Source of the DNA: Microtetraspora fusca
Lineage (GTDB): Bacteria > Actinomycetota > Actinomycetes > Streptosporangiales > Streptosporangiaceae
DNA: 64,000 bases
Direction of reading: 5' to 3'
Assembly (NCBI RefSeq): GCF_001570365.1
Contig: NZ_BBYK01000049.1
Span: 127,871 to 191,870, forward strand
Below, in pieces: positions 25,698-34,773 of the stretch (its first letter is position 1; every line of letters starts with the position of its first letter). The position numbers and the translations under genes are program-made. Under the pieces are notes generated by a model, which was not told the origin of the DNA, did no database searches, and saw nothing but the letters and a program-made list of their open reading frames with translations.

Positions 25698-27537
25698 TGT
25701 TGATCACGTCCTGGATGACACCGGCCAGTTCCTCGGCCTTGAACGGAAGCCCGCGCACGCGGTTGTAGCTGATCACATCGATGAGGAAGCGCGCGCGCAG
25801 AAGCAGCGCGAGCTGGCCGAGGTTGATCTCCGGGAGCAGCACCTTGTCGTAGGCGCGCAGCACGTCGCCGGTGTTGGCCGGCAACGGGTTGAGGTGCCGC
25901 AGGTGGGCCTGCGCGACCTTGCCGCCCTCCCGGCGCACCCGCCGCACCGCCGCCGCGATCGGCCCGTACGTCGATCCCCAGCCGAGGACCAGGACCCGGG
26001 CGTCGCCGTCGGGGTCGTCCACCTCCAGCGGCGGGACGTCGATGCCGTCGATCTTGGCCTGGCGGAGCCGGACCATGTGGTCGTGGTTGTTCGGGTCGTA
26101 GGAGATGTTGCCGCTGCCGTCGGCCTTCTCGATGCCGCCGATGCGGTGCTCCAGCCCGGGGGTGCCGGGGACGGCCCACGGGCGGGCCAGCGTCTCCGGG
26201 TCACGCTTGAACGGCAGGTAGGTCGTGCCGTCCTCGCCGTTGGGCTCGGTGGTGAACTCGATCGAGATGTCCGGCAGCTCGGAGACCTCCGGCACCCGCC
26301 ACGGCTCGGAGCCGTTGGCCAGGTAACCGTCGGACAGCAGCATGACCGGCGTGCGGTACTTCAGCGCGATCCGCGCCGCCTCGATGGCCGCGTCGAAGCA
26401 GTCCGACGGCGTCGAGGGGGCCACGACCGGGACCGGCGACTCGCCGTTGCGGCCGAACATCGCCATCAGCAGGTCGGTCTGCTCGGTCTTGGTCGGCATG
26501 CCGGTCGAGGGGCCGGCGCGCTGCACGTCCACCACGATCAGCGGCAGCTCGGTCGCCACGGCGAGGCCGACCGTCTCGGCCTTCAGCGCGACGCCGGGGC
26601 CGGACGTGGTCGTCACGCCGAGCGCGCCGCCGAACGCGGCGCCGAGGGCGGCGCCCACCCCGGCGATCTCGTCCTCGGCCTGGAACGTTCTGATCCCGAA
26701 CCGCTTGTGCTTGGACAGCTCGTGCAGGATGTCGGAGGCCGGGGTGATCGGGTAGGAGCCGAGGAACAGCGGCAGCCCCGACTGCACCGACGCCGCGATC
26801 AGACCGTACGCGAGCGCCTGGTTGCCGGAGATGTTCCGGTAGACGCCGGGGGCCAGCGTGGCCGGCTTGATCTCGTAGGAGACGGAGAACGACTCGGTGG
26901 TCTCGCCGTAGTTCCATCCGGCCTGGAAGGCGGCGACGTTGGCCTTGGCGATGTCGGGCTTCTTGGCGAACTTCGCCTCAAGGAACTTGATCGTCGCCTC
27001 GGTCGGCCGGTGGTACAGCCAGGAGAGCAGGCCGAGCGCGAACATGTTCTTGGCGCGCTCGGCGTCCTTCTTGGAGATCTCGAAGCCTTCGAGCGCCTTG
27101 ACGGTCAGCGACGTGAGCGGCAGCGAGTGGACCCGCCACTCCGCGAGCGAGTCGTCCTCCAGCGGGTTGGCGGCGTAGCCCACCTTCTGCAGGTTGCGCT
27201 TGGTGAACTCGTCGGTGTTCGCGATGATGTCCGCGCCGCGCGGCAGGTCGCCGAGGTTCGCCTTGAGCGCCGCCGGGTTCATCGCCACGAGCACGTTCGG
27301 GGCGTCGCCGGGGGTGAGGATGTCGTGGTCGGCGAAGTGGAGCTGGAAGCTCGACACGCCGGGCAGGGTCCCTGCGGGGGCGCGGATCTCCGCCGGGAAG
27401 TTGGGGAGCGTCGAGAGGTCGTTGCCGAACTTCGCCGTCTCCGCGGTGAATCGGTCACCGGTCAGCTGCATGCCGTCACCGGAGTCGCCGGCGAACCGGA
27501 TGATCACGCGATCGAGTTGCTGAACCTGCTTGGTCAC
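25690..27537 (-). CDS. korA: 2-oxoacid:ferredoxin oxidoreductase alpha subunit (gamma-alpha fusion)
   Basis: Protein of 615 aa. The first 190 residues form the gamma domain (RFAGDSGDGMQLTG). The pyrimidine-binding alpha domain follows (GSYPITPASDILHELSKH, FQAEDEIAGVGAALGAA, TTSGPGVALKAET), then a transketolase-C-like domain (LVLGWGSTYGPI). No gamma or delta gene is separate, as usual for the aerobic actinobacterial KorAB type. GTG 27537 has GAGGAGG upstream. KorAB can replace or complement 2-oxoglutarate dehydrogenase and yields reduced ferredoxin, which may feed the neighbouring partial complex I. Confidence 0.92.
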   Translation of the reverse strand: MTKQVQQLDRVIIRFAGDSGDGMQLTGDRFTAETAKFGNDLSTLPNFPAEIRAPAGTLPGVSSFQLHFADHDILTPGDAPNVLVAMNPAALKANLGDLPRGADIIANTDEFTKRNLQKVGYAANPLEDDSLAEWRVHSLPLTSLTVKALEGFEISKKDAERAKNMFALGLLSWLYHRPTEATIKFLEAKFAKKPDIAKANVAAFQAGWNYGETTESFSVSYEIKPATLAPGVYRNISGNQALAYGLIAASVQSGLPLFLGSYPITPASDILHELSKHKRFGIRTFQAEDEIAGVGAALGAAFGGALGVTTTSGPGVALKAETVGLAVATELPLIVVDVQRAGPSTGMPTKTEQTDLLMAMFGRNGESPVPVVAPSTPSDCFDAAIEAARIALKYRTPVMLLSDGYLANGSEPWRVPEVSELPDISIEFTTEPNGEDGTTYLPFKRDPETLARPWAVPGTPGLEHRIGGIEKADGSGNISYDPNNHDHMVRLRQAKIDGIDVPPLEVDDPDGDARVLVLGWGSTYGPIAAAVRRVRREGGKVAQAHLRHLNPLPANTGDVLRAYDKVLLPEINLGQLALLLRARFLIDVISYNRVRGLPFKAEELAGVIQDVINSD

Positions 27538-28028
27538 AGCTGCTCAGTCCTCCTCGCCGCGCCAGGGCGTCTTAGCTCGTGGCACGTTGTTCTCTCCATG
27601 CTAGATCCATCATCTCCAGCGACGGGCCGCCGGCTTCACCCGGCTGGCGAATCGCTTCCCTGTCGTGGTGCGTGTCTCGAAGCGGTCAGGGGTCGGTCGT
27701 CGCCCCACCTCCACCGAGGGAAGCGAGAGGACGCTCTCTGCGGGGAGCAAAGAAGTCACCGGGCGCACGCGTCGATTGTCGCGCGAACCGCTCATCCCCA
27801 AGGTGTGACCTGCGTCGCATCCGGCGGCGGGAGGGGCCCGCCCACGGGGGCGCCCGCCGATGCGCGTATCGCTCGGAAAATCCATGGCCGTCGGATCGAC
27901 GGCGCTGTCACGAACGTGGGCGACGCTTCGTTCGACACAACCCCGCAGCGACCCGGCACAGATCCACGTGCAAGCGGGCGAAGAGGATGTTGCGGGTCAC
28001 GAGGTCCAACTATATGTCCCCGTGCCTT
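27538..28028. other. Intergenic stretch upstream of korAB
   Basis: 491 bases with no supported gene. A 91-residue leftward open frame at 27610-27885 has no recognisable features. The korAB promoter should lie here. The bases 28009-28014 read TATAGT on the leftward strand and are a possible -10, but I find no good -35. G+C is lower around 27990-28020. Confidence 0.5.
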
Positions 28029-29537
28029 TCACGGTACCTGCGGACTCGGCGACCCGCCGGAAGGCGCGGCCTGCGGGCTCGGCGACCCGCCGGTGGACAC
28101 GGCGCCCGCCGGCACGAGCGGGGAGGAATAGGTACGGCCCGCCACCATCCGGGTGGTGCCGTACAGCTCGGGCACGGTCACGAAGACGAAGCCGCGTTTG
28201 CCGAGCTCGTCGAGCACCTGGGGGAGCGCGTCCGCGGTCACCCGGTCGATGTCGCGCATCACGATGACGGAGCCGCGCCGGGTGTCGGCGACGACGCGCT
28301 TGGCGACCTCCTTCGGGTCCGCGCCGGCCACGTCGCCCGGGTCCACGTCGCCGCGCACGATCGACAGGCCGAACTCGCGCGCGGCGTCGGCCACCCTGGC
28401 GTCCGCCGCGCCGTACGGCGCCATGAGCAGCGACGGGGTCTGGCCGCTCGCCACGCCGATCGCGTGCTGGGCGCGCCGGATCTGGTCGTACATCATGCTG
28501 CCGGACAGCAGGGTGAGGTCGCGGTGGGTCCACGTCTGGCTGGCGACGAGGTCGCCCTGCTCGCACATCCGGCGCAGCACGCCGGGCGTCGCCGCCGCGT
28601 TCGTGCCGACCATGAAGAACGTCGCCCGCGCGCCGTGCGCGGACAGCGTCTCCAGCAGCCGCTCGGTGTACGGCCCCGGCCCGCCCTGGAACGTCAGGGC
28701 CACACAGCGGGCCACGGCGCAGTTCACCGAGCCGTTCATGGAACTGACGGCGACGGGGTTGTCGTCCATGGTCTTGGACAGGGGGCGGGTGGCCGTGGCG
28801 GCGACCGCCGCGCGGGCCAGGCGTCCGAACGGCGTCAGCAGCTCGTCGGCCTCCTTGCGCGGGATCGCCACGGCGACGCGGCCGACCGATCCCGGGCTGG
28901 ACTCCTGGCCGTCGAACTCCACGACGAGATCGCCCCTGGCGTTGAAGTTGAGGGAGTCGTAGAGCTGGGGGTCCACCACGACGCTCTGGGCGTGGACCGG
29001 CGAGTCGGCGGGCAGGTGCCTGCGCACGATCGCCGAGAGCTGCTTGATGTTGACCACCAGGCCGGTGGAGTCCACCACCTTCTGGCCTTTCCGGTCGTAC
29101 CAGAGGGTGCGGTAGGAATCGACCCAGGTGCGGCCGGTGAACCGGCTCTCCCGCAGCCGGACGGCGACGGCGTCCCGGGTGGCGGCGGTGAGATCCCAGT
29201 CCACGTTGTACTCCGGGACGGGCTGCCCCTCCCGGATCTGCGTCTTCTCGGAGAACCGCCGCGCCTTGGCGGCCAGCTCGTCCTTGAGCCGCCGCGTGAG
29301 CGCGGGCGCGTCCGGGAGGGTGGGATAGCTGGCGTGGACGTGCGGCTTGGCCGTGCCGCTGGAGATCGTGGCGACGGAGAGCCCCGCGACCCTGGCCGGG
29401 TCGGCGAAGACGAGGACCGTCGGCTCCGACTCGACGTCGACGTTCCTGTCCTTCTGACCGTTGAACAGCGGGAGGCCGCAGCTCGCCAGGACGACGACCA
29501 GGAGCGTGACGACGCCGGCCAAACCAAGTGGGGGCAT
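28029..29537 (-). CDS. PdaC-like lipoprotein with degenerate NodB (polysaccharide deacetylase) domain
   Basis: Protein of 502 aa. A signal helix ends in lipobox LASC (Cys20), predicting a membrane-anchored exported lipoprotein. Residues about 55-240 resemble the DUF3298/DUF4163 module seen in PdaC and RsiV-type proteins. Residues about 278-480 form a NodB-like domain, with FFMVGTNA, THRDLTLLS and APYGAAD recognisable. The catalytic TFDDGP is TFQGGP here (282-287), so both metal/catalytic Asp positions are lost, and the first His of the HTxxH motif is Gln (SQTWTH, 333-338). It is therefore probably a non-catalytic glycan-binding protein. The C-terminal tail is a short GGSPSPQ repeat. It is divergent from nuoA. 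Confidence 0.82.
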   Translation of the reverse strand: MPPLGLAGVVTLLVVVLASCGLPLFNGQKDRNVDVESEPTVLVFADPARVAGLSVATISSGTAKPHVHASYPTLPDAPALTRRLKDELAAKARRFSEKTQIREGQPVPEYNVDWDLTAATRDAVAVRLRESRFTGRTWVDSYRTLWYDRKGQKVVDSTGLVVNIKQLSAIVRRHLPADSPVHAQSVVVDPQLYDSLNFNARGDLVVEFDGQESSPGSVGRVAVAIPRKEADELLTPFGRLARAAVAATATRPLSKTMDDNPVAVSSMNGSVNCAVARCVALTFQGGPGPYTERLLETLSAHGARATFFMVGTNAAATPGVLRRMCEQGDLVASQTWTHRDLTLLSGSMMYDQIRRAQHAIGVASGQTPSLLMAPYGAADARVADAAREFGLSIVRGDVDPGDVAGADPKEVAKRVVADTRRGSVIVMRDIDRVTADALPQVLDELGKRGFVFVTVPELYGTTRMVAGRTYSSPLVPAGAVSTGGSPSPQAAPSGGSPSPQVP

Positions 29538-29612
29538 GCCTGGAGCGTATGAGCGGATATGTCGGCTTTACCGGCTCTTTGTGTGATCACCGCGCATCTT
29601 TTGGCTGCGAAC

Positions 29613-29639
29613 GGTGACAAGAGGGTGACGCGGTTATGA
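29613..29639 (+). promoter_or_regulatory. Candidate promoter of the nuo cluster
   Basis: TATGAT at 29634-29639 is a good -10 match in an otherwise G+C-rich stretch 35 bases before nuoA. GTGACA at 29613-29618 could serve as -35 with a short 15-base spacer. Only the -10 is convincing. Confidence 0.35.
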
Positions 29640-29673
29640 TCGTGGCAGAAGCTGTACGGGCTCGGAGGCGAGC

Positions 29674-30045
29674 ATGAACGGATATTTCAGCTCCTATCTC
29701 ACCGTCGCCGTCCTCCTCGCGATCGGCCTGGCCGTCGTGTCCGGAGCGCTGCTCCTCAACCGGCTGCTGCGCCCCCACCGGCCCACCCCCGAGAAGCTGC
29801 TGACGTACGAGTGCGGCGTCGATCCGGTCGGCGAGGGCTGGGCACAGTCCCAGATCCGCTACTACGTCTTCACGTACCTGTACGTGGTCTTCGCGGTGGA
29901 CGCGGTCTTCCTCTTCCCGTGGGCGACGATCTTCGCCGCTCCGGGGTTCGGGGTCGCCACGCTGGTCGAGATGTTCGTCTTCCTGGCCTTCATCGCCCTC
30001 GGCATCCTGTACGCCTGGCGCAAGCGCGTGCTCACCTGGACGTGA
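29674..30045 (+). CDS. nuoA: NADH-quinone oxidoreductase subunit A-like protein
   Basis: Protein of 123 aa with three membrane helices, the usual NuoA length. The conserved loop after helix 1 is present (EKLLTYECGVDPVGEGWAQ region) and FYVFTYLYVVFAVDAVFLFPW-type helix 2 follows. NuoA is a small membrane subunit near the quinone site of complex I. GGAGG at 29664-29668 supports ATG 29674. Its stop overlaps a possible GTG start of the following M48 peptidase (30042). Confidence 0.93.
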   Translation: MNGYFSSYLTVAVLLAIGLAVVSGALLLNRLLRPHRPTPEKLLTYECGVDPVGEGWAQSQIRYYVFTYLYVVFAVDAVFLFPWATIFAAPGFGVATLVEMFVFLAFIALGILYAWRKRVLTWT

Positions 30046-30074
30046 TCGCCGCGCTGTGGCACGCTCCTCGCTCC

Positions 30075-31349
30075 ATGGCCCCCTCAGCGATCGTGCAGGA
30101 ATGCCCGCAGTGTGCGGCGTCCATCACCGGCGACAGCCGGTTCGTCATGTGGTGTCCGGAGTGCGAGTGGAACCTGCGCCGCCCGGACCACGACACGCCG
30201 TCCACCCGCCCCGGCCCGCTGTCGCGGCTCAGGGACCGCCTCGACGCGCGGTTCGCCGCCGGCCTCCACCGGCAGGTGCTCGATTCCGGGGTGGGCACGC
30301 CGTTCCGCGACCGCGGCAGGATCGCGGCGTACGCGCTCGCCTCGGCCGTCCACCTGTTCGCCCTGTCCATGCTGGTGGGCGGGGTGTGGCTGCTGGCCGC
30401 GACGTGGCCGAGCCCCTTCGGCGCCGTGTTCGGGATCGCGGGCGTCGGCTTCGCCTACCTGGCCCGCCCGCGGTTCGGACGCCTCGACCGTGACGCGCCG
30501 GCCCTCACCCGGCAGGAGGCCCCGGCCCTGTACGACCTGCTGGACCGCGTCGCGCGCGAGGCCGGGGCGCCGCCCGTGGACGTCGTCCTCGTGGACGGCA
30601 AGGTCAACGCCTCGTTCGGGACCGTCGGACTGCGCGGCACACGCGTGCTGACGATCGGGCTGCCGCTGTGGCAGATCCTGGAGCCGCGGGAACGCATCGC
30701 GCTGCTGGCCCACGAGTTGGGCCACTCCAGCAACGGCGACGTCCGCCGGATGCGGTACGTCGACAGCGCGATCGCCACGCTGTACGAGATCCACGGGGCC
30801 GCCGCCCGCGTGCACGTCCACGGCGGCCTGCGCGCCCTCGCCATCTCGATCGTGGTCAACATCCTCACGGGGCTGGTCCGGCTGCTCGTCGTCGGACTGA
30901 TCATGGTCCTGGAGTCGCTGACGTACCGGGAGTCGCAGCTCGCCGAGTACGCGGCCGACGACAGGGCGGCCCGGATCGCGTCCCCGGTCGCGGTCGCCGG
31001 GCTGATGGACAAGCTGATCACGAGGGGGCCCGCCGCCTGCAGGCATCTGGAGTCGGCGGCGCATCGCGGCGGGGACCTGTGGGAGGGGCTGCGGGAGTAC
31101 ATGGCCGCGTTCCCGGAGACGGAGGGGGAGCGGCTGCGCCGGCTGGCCCGGCTGGAGCGGGCGCGCGTGGACGCCACCCATCCGCCGACCCACCTGCGCG
31201 CGGCGTTCGCCCTCTCCCGGGCGTACGGCGAGGCCGCCATCGTCACCACGGACGACGAGATGGAGCGCGTCCAGGCCGAGCTGGACGCGGCGGCCGGCCG
31301 GATCGCCCGTGAGATCGCCGACCGGGCGCGGGCGGCGCTCTACGAGTGA
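30075..31349 (+). CDS. M48 family metallopeptidase with N-terminal zinc ribbon, inside the nuo cluster
   Basis: Protein of 424 aa. CPQC (10-13) and CPEC (27-30) form a zinc ribbon. Two hydrophobic segments follow (about 85-130), then the peptidase domain with the zinc motif HELGH (213-217), a further membrane stretch ([20 protein letters not shown] region) and a downstream EYAADD that supplies the third ligand. This is the Ste24/HtpX fold used in membrane-protein quality control. ATG 30075 is used; GTG 30042, overlapping the nuoA stop, is an alternative. Being between nuoA and nuoB, it may act on assembly or turnover of the complex. Confidence 0.85.
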   Translation: MAPSAIVQECPQCAASITGDSRFVMWCPECEWNLRRPDHDTPSTRPGPLSRLRDRLDARFAAGLHRQVLDSGVGTPFRDRGRIAAYALASAVHLFALSMLVGGVWLLAATWPSPFGAVFGIAGVGFAYLARPRFGRLDRDAPALTRQEAPALYDLLDRVAREAGAPPVDVVLVDGKVNASFGTVGLRGTRVLTIGLPLWQILEPRERIALLAHELGHSSNGDVRRMRYVDSAIATLYEIHGAAARVHVHGGLRALAISIVVNILTGLVRLLVVGLIMVLESLTYRESQLAEYAADDRAARIASPVAVAGLMDKLITRGPAACRHLESAAHRGGDLWEGLREYMAAFPETEGERLRRLARLERARVDATHPPTHLRAAFALSRAYGEAAIVTTDDEMERVQAELDAAAGRIAREIADRARAALYE

Positions 31350-31446
31350 TCCTCGGGCCGCGGGACGCCCGGCGCGGGGCCGTACGAAGGGTCGCCGGGC
31401 CGGTGACGGCTGTACCGGTGGCGAAGACGGGGGGAGAATGGCCGGT

Positions 31447-31959
31447 ATGGCGGTGAACCTTCCGATGCCGACGGTCGGCCCGGCCTCCCGGCTGGCCCCC
31501 AAGCCGATGAAGTTCGTGCTCAACTGGGGCCGGCGATACTCACTGTGGGTGTTCAACTTCGGGCTGGCCTGCTGCGCGATCGAGTTCATCGCGACGTCGA
31601 TGAGCCGGCACGACTTCATCAGGTTCGGGGTCATCCCGTTCGCCAACGGCCCCCGCCAGGCAGACCTCATGATCGTCTCGGGCACCGTCACCGACAAGAT
31701 GGCCCCCGCCGTCAAGCGGCTCTACGAGCAGATGCCCGACCCCAAGTACGTCATCTCGTTCGGCGCCTGCTCCAACTGCGGCGGGCCGTACTGGGACTCC
31801 TACTGCGTGACCAAGGGCGTGGACCAGATCATCCCGGTCGACGTCTACGTCCCCGGCTGCCCGCCCCGGCCCGAGGCGCTGCTCCACGGGATCATGAAGC
31901 TCCAGGAGAAGATCGCCGCCGAGTCGCTCGGCGACCGTTACAAGGGCGGTGAGGCGTGA
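31447..31959 (+). CDS. nuoB: NADH-quinone oxidoreductase subunit B-like protein
   Basis: Protein of 170 aa. All ligand regions of the N2 [4Fe-4S] cluster are present: ACCAIEF (Cys42, Cys43), GACSNCGG (Cys108) and VPGCPPRPE (Cys138). N2 is the last cluster before the quinone. GGGGAG at 31431-31436 has proper spacing for ATG 31447 and is too close to ATG 31438, which decides the start. The gene follows the M48 peptidase after 97 bases and overlaps nuoC (GTGA). Confidence 0.93.
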   Translation: MAVNLPMPTVGPASRLAPKPMKFVLNWGRRYSLWVFNFGLACCAIEFIATSMSRHDFIRFGVIPFANGPRQADLMIVSGTVTDKMAPAVKRLYEQMPDPKYVISFGACSNCGGPYWDSYCVTKGVDQIIPVDVYVPGCPPRPEALLHGIMKLQEKIAAESLGDRYKGGEA

Positions 31960-32546
31960 CCGACTCCACGCAGGCCGGCACCGGCATCCGGGCCGCCCTC
32001 GAAACCAGGTACGGCTCGCGCGTCCGGCTGTCCGACTCCTTCGGCGAGCCGGTCGCCGACGTGGCGCCGGAGGACTGGGTCGACCTGCTGGCCTTCGCCA
32101 GGGCCGAGGGGTTCGTGTTCTTCGACTGGCTGACCGGCGTGGACGAGCCCCCCGACGCCTTCGCCGTCGTCGCGCACGTCTTCGACCCGGCGGCGAAGAC
32201 CCACCTGATCGCGCGCACCCGGGTGCCGAGGGAGGACCCGCGGCTGCCCACCGCCAGCGGCGTCTTCCGCGGCGCCGACTGGCACGAGCGGGAGACGTTC
32301 GAGATGTTCGGCGTCGTCTTCGACGGGCACCCCGACCTGCGGCCGCTCCTGCTCCCGGACGGCTTCGAGGGGCATCCGCTGCGCAAGGACTTCGTGCTGG
32401 CCGCCCGGGTCGCCAAGGCGTGGCCCGGGGCCAAGGAGCCCGGCGAGTCCGGCCACGGGTCGCCGAGCCGCCGCAAGATGCTCCCGCCGGGCGTCCCGTC
32501 CGGCTGGGGCGCCGCACCCGACCAGGAGGAACGGCGAGGTGAGTGA
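31956..32546 (+). CDS. nuoC: NADH-quinone oxidoreductase subunit C-like protein
   Basis: Protein of 196 aa. The 30-kDa-subunit signature is intact ([13 protein letters not shown], then [22 protein letters not shown]). The C-terminus is a short charged extension (residues about 160-196). NuoC is part of the connecting arm. In normal nuo operons nuoD follows; here the stop overlaps nuoH by eight bases and there is no nuoD, either separate or fused. GTG 31956 overlaps the nuoB stop by four bases. Confidence 0.9.
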   Translation: MTDSTQAGTGIRAALETRYGSRVRLSDSFGEPVADVAPEDWVDLLAFARAEGFVFFDWLTGVDEPPDAFAVVAHVFDPAAKTHLIARTRVPREDPRLPTASGVFRGADWHERETFEMFGVVFDGHPDLRPLLLPDGFEGHPLRKDFVLAARVAKAWPGAKEPGESGHGSPSRRKMLPPGVPSGWGAAPDQEERRGE

Positions 32547-33489
32547 GGTGCTCGACGTCGCGGTCCGCCTGGTCGTGATCGTGGTCGTGTTCCTCGCGTT
32601 GCCACTGGTCGTCGGGCAGATGGAGCACAAGGCGATGGCGCACATGCAGTCGCGCCTCGGCCCCATGTACGCCGGGCGGTTCCACGGCTGGGCCCAGCTC
32701 ATCGCCGACGGCGTCAAGTTCGTCCAGAAGGAGGACGTCATCCCGGCGGCGGCCGACCGGCGGGTCTTCGCCCTCGCCCCGGCCGTGGCGCTCGTGCCGT
32801 ACCTGATCGTGCTGGTCGTGATCCCGGTGGGGCCGGGGCTGTTCGGGGTGGACCTCGACGCCGGGCTGTTCTTCGTCCTCGCCGTCATGGGCGTCGGCGT
32901 GCTCGGCGCGATCATGGCCGGCTGGGCGTCGGCCAACAAGTACAGCGCGCTGGGCGGCATGCGGGCGGCGGCCCAGCTCGTGTCGTACGAGCTGCCGCTG
33001 GTGCTGGCGGCGTCCAGCGTGGCGATGGCGGCCGGCACGCTGTCGCTGCACGGCATCGTCGAGCAGTGGCGCTGGTGGTGGCTGCCCTGGCAGGCGATCG
33101 GCGGTGTGGTGTTCTTCGTCGCCGGGCTGGCCGAACTGCGCCGGCCGCCGTTCGACATGCCGATCGCCGAGTCCGAGATCATCATGGGGCCGATGACGGA
33201 GTACACGGGCCTCCGGTTCGCCCTGTTCATGCTCGCCGAATACGCCGGCATCGTGGTGCTGTCGGCGCTGACCACCGTGCTGTTCCTGGGCGGCTGGCAT
33301 GGGCCGTTGCTGCCCGGCCCGGTGTGGACGCTTCTGAAGGTGCTCGCGCTGGCGTTCGTGGTGATCTGGGTGCGGGTGAGCTACCCGCGCCTGCGTGAGG
33401 ACCAGCTCCAGAAGCTCGCCTGGGTCGGCCTGGTGCCGCTCGCCCTGCTCCAGCTCGCACTGACCGGCGTGGTCAAGCTGACCCTCTGA
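32539..33489 (+). CDS. nuoH: NADH-quinone oxidoreductase subunit H-like protein
   Basis: Protein of 316 aa with about eight membrane helices. Conserved NuoH features seen are MEHKAMAHMQSRLGPM, the GWAQLIADGVKFVQKED loop, WASANKYSALGGMRAAAQL, SYELPLVL, and the ELRRPPFDMPIAESEI loop near the quinone channel. Start at GTG 32539 with AGGAGGA upstream inside nuoC. It is the last nuo gene before an interruption: a PIN relic and an opposite-strand gene separate it from nuoI. Confidence 0.93.
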   Translation: MSEVLDVAVRLVVIVVVFLALPLVVGQMEHKAMAHMQSRLGPMYAGRFHGWAQLIADGVKFVQKEDVIPAAADRRVFALAPAVALVPYLIVLVVIPVGPGLFGVDLDAGLFFVLAVMGVGVLGAIMAGWASANKYSALGGMRAAAQLVSYELPLVLAASSVAMAAGTLSLHGIVEQWRWWWLPWQAIGGVVFFVAGLAELRRPPFDMPIAESEIIMGPMTEYTGLRFALFMLAEYAGIVVLSALTTVLFLGGWHGPLLPGPVWTLLKVLALAFVVIWVRVSYPRLREDQLQKLAWVGLVPLALLQLALTGVVKLTL

Positions 33490-33493
33490 CACC

Positions 33494-33595
33494 GACAGCT
33501 GGATCGCGGCGACCGCGATAGCTTCCGGTGTCCCGCTCGTCACCCAGGATGCCGACTACGACGACATGCCCGGCGTCGAGGTGATCAGGGTCTGA
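33494..33595 (+). pseudogene. C-terminal relic of a PIN-domain (VapC-type) toxin
   Basis: Starting four bases after the nuoH stop, 33 codons read DSWIAATAIASGVPLVTQDA, then DYDDMPGVEVIRV and a TGA. This is the standard C-terminal quarter of a PIN-domain ribonuclease (D-x-W-I-A-A-T-A, then P-L-V-T-x-D-x-D-(F/Y), with one to two acidic catalytic residues). No start codon or N-terminal part is present, so it is a fragment left after deletion. Toxins of this kind normally come with an antitoxin; none is seen here. Confidence 0.75.
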
Positions 33596-33634
33596 GGGGC
33601 GTGGCCGAGAGCACGTTCGGGCGGCCACGCTCCC

Positions 33635-34639
33635 TCAGGGCAGGTAGACGGTGTACTCCGTGAGCGTGCTGGTCAGGTCGGCGGGGAGGTTCGCCGTGAC
33701 GCACACCTCCAGGGCCGAGCTGAACGTGCCGACCGTCTGCCGGGCCTGGATGATCTGCTCGACCAGCTCCTTGGTCATCCCCGGAAGCGTGGCGATCACC
33801 GCGGCCGGTGCGTGGTTCACGTCCACCAGGCCGCCGTCGTCGTACCGTCGCGGCAGGTCGGGACGGCCGATCCGCAGCTCCATGGCGAGCCCGGGGTCCT
33901 GCTCGGCCAGCTCGCGCGCCTCCTGGCGCAGCTCGCGGCGGTGCTGCGCGAACTGGATCGCCTGGTCGTTCCCGTACGCCACCGGGTCGGGGCGGGGGAA
34001 GACACGGCGGCGGATGGTGAAGGCATGGACGGTGGCGCCGAGGGAGTTCAGCAGCACGCTCGCGATGAACAGCGCCTCGCCCAGCGCACCGCTGGGACCG
34101 CTGGCGACCATGGTGACCGTGCCGACCAGATAGAGCGCCAGAGCGGCCCAGGCTGTCTGCGTGCGCAGCTTGAGCGCGGCGTAGAGGAAGGAGACCGGGG
34201 TGAGAAGCCCCATCGTTCCCAGCGGGACCAGCGACCAGAGGACGCTGAGGAACGCCCGGTCGCCCGGCGGGCGCGGCATCGGGGCGGGCATGCCGGGCAT
34301 CGGGCGGTACGGCGTCGGCCCGTGTGGCCCCCGGTTGTAGGCGGGGTGCTGGGGAGGCGCCGCGGGCATCGCAGGTGTGTGCCCCTGCGGCATCGGGACT
34401 CCCGGGCGCCGAACCGGGGCCGTGGGCGCCTGGTCCACCTCCCCGCCGGGCCGCTGCGCGTCCGGCACCAGCCCGGGCGGGGTGGCCTGGCCCGGGGACC
34501 CTGGCGCGTACGGCATCTGCCTCCTCGCGCCGTCCGGCGACGGCTGTGGAGACCCGGGCGCCTGCCCGTGCGGTGTGGGTCCGTACGGCACCTGCCCGTA
34601 CGGCGACTGTGGAGGAAGACCGGGGTGTGGGGGCCGCAT
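33635..34639 (-). CDS. Membrane protein with Pro-rich N-terminus and C-terminal helix-hairpin-helix domain
   Basis: Protein of 334 aa transcribed against the nuo genes. Residues 1-125 are rich in Pro, Gly and Tyr (repeats of PYG/PTPHGQAP type). Three to four membrane helices follow (about 127-215), then a charged helix, and residues about 270-320 contain a ComEA-like helix-hairpin-helix (VDVNHAPAAVIATLPGM, ELVEQIIQAR). The combination of a membrane anchor and HhH suggests binding of DNA or protein at the membrane, but the role is unknown. The opposite orientation and the adjacent PIN relic suggest later insertion into the nuo cluster. Confidence 0.72.
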   Translation of the reverse strand: MRPPHPGLPPQSPYGQVPYGPTPHGQAPGSPQPSPDGARRQMPYAPGSPGQATPPGLVPDAQRPGGEVDQAPTAPVRRPGVPMPQGHTPAMPAAPPQHPAYNRGPHGPTPYRPMPGMPAPMPRPPGDRAFLSVLWSLVPLGTMGLLTPVSFLYAALKLRTQTAWAALALYLVGTVTMVASGPSGALGEALFIASVLLNSLGATVHAFTIRRRVFPRPDPVAYGNDQAIQFAQHRRELRQEARELAEQDPGLAMELRIGRPDLPRRYDDGGLVDVNHAPAAVIATLPGMTKELVEQIIQARQTVGTFSSALEVCVTANLPADLTSTLTEYTVYLP

Positions 34640-34773
34640 AGTGGCAGAATAGGTCCTTTTTTACCGCTCCACTTGTGGACAACCAGTGGAGGAGCCTGTG
34701 GAAACTGTGGAAAACACAGAGGGATGGATCGGCGCATTCACGTGTCGTCCATCCTGCGCGATGATGGGGAATT

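Noticed and set aside
27610-27885. Leftward 91-residue open frame between korA and the PdaC-like lipoprotein
   Set aside because: It has no recognisable domain, an Arg/Pro/Thr-rich composition and no clear ribosome-binding site. The stretch is better explained as the korAB upstream region.
31956-32546. A fused NuoCD protein
   Set aside because: NuoC is 196 residues, ends in a short charged tail and overlaps nuoH. There is no space or sequence for NuoD.
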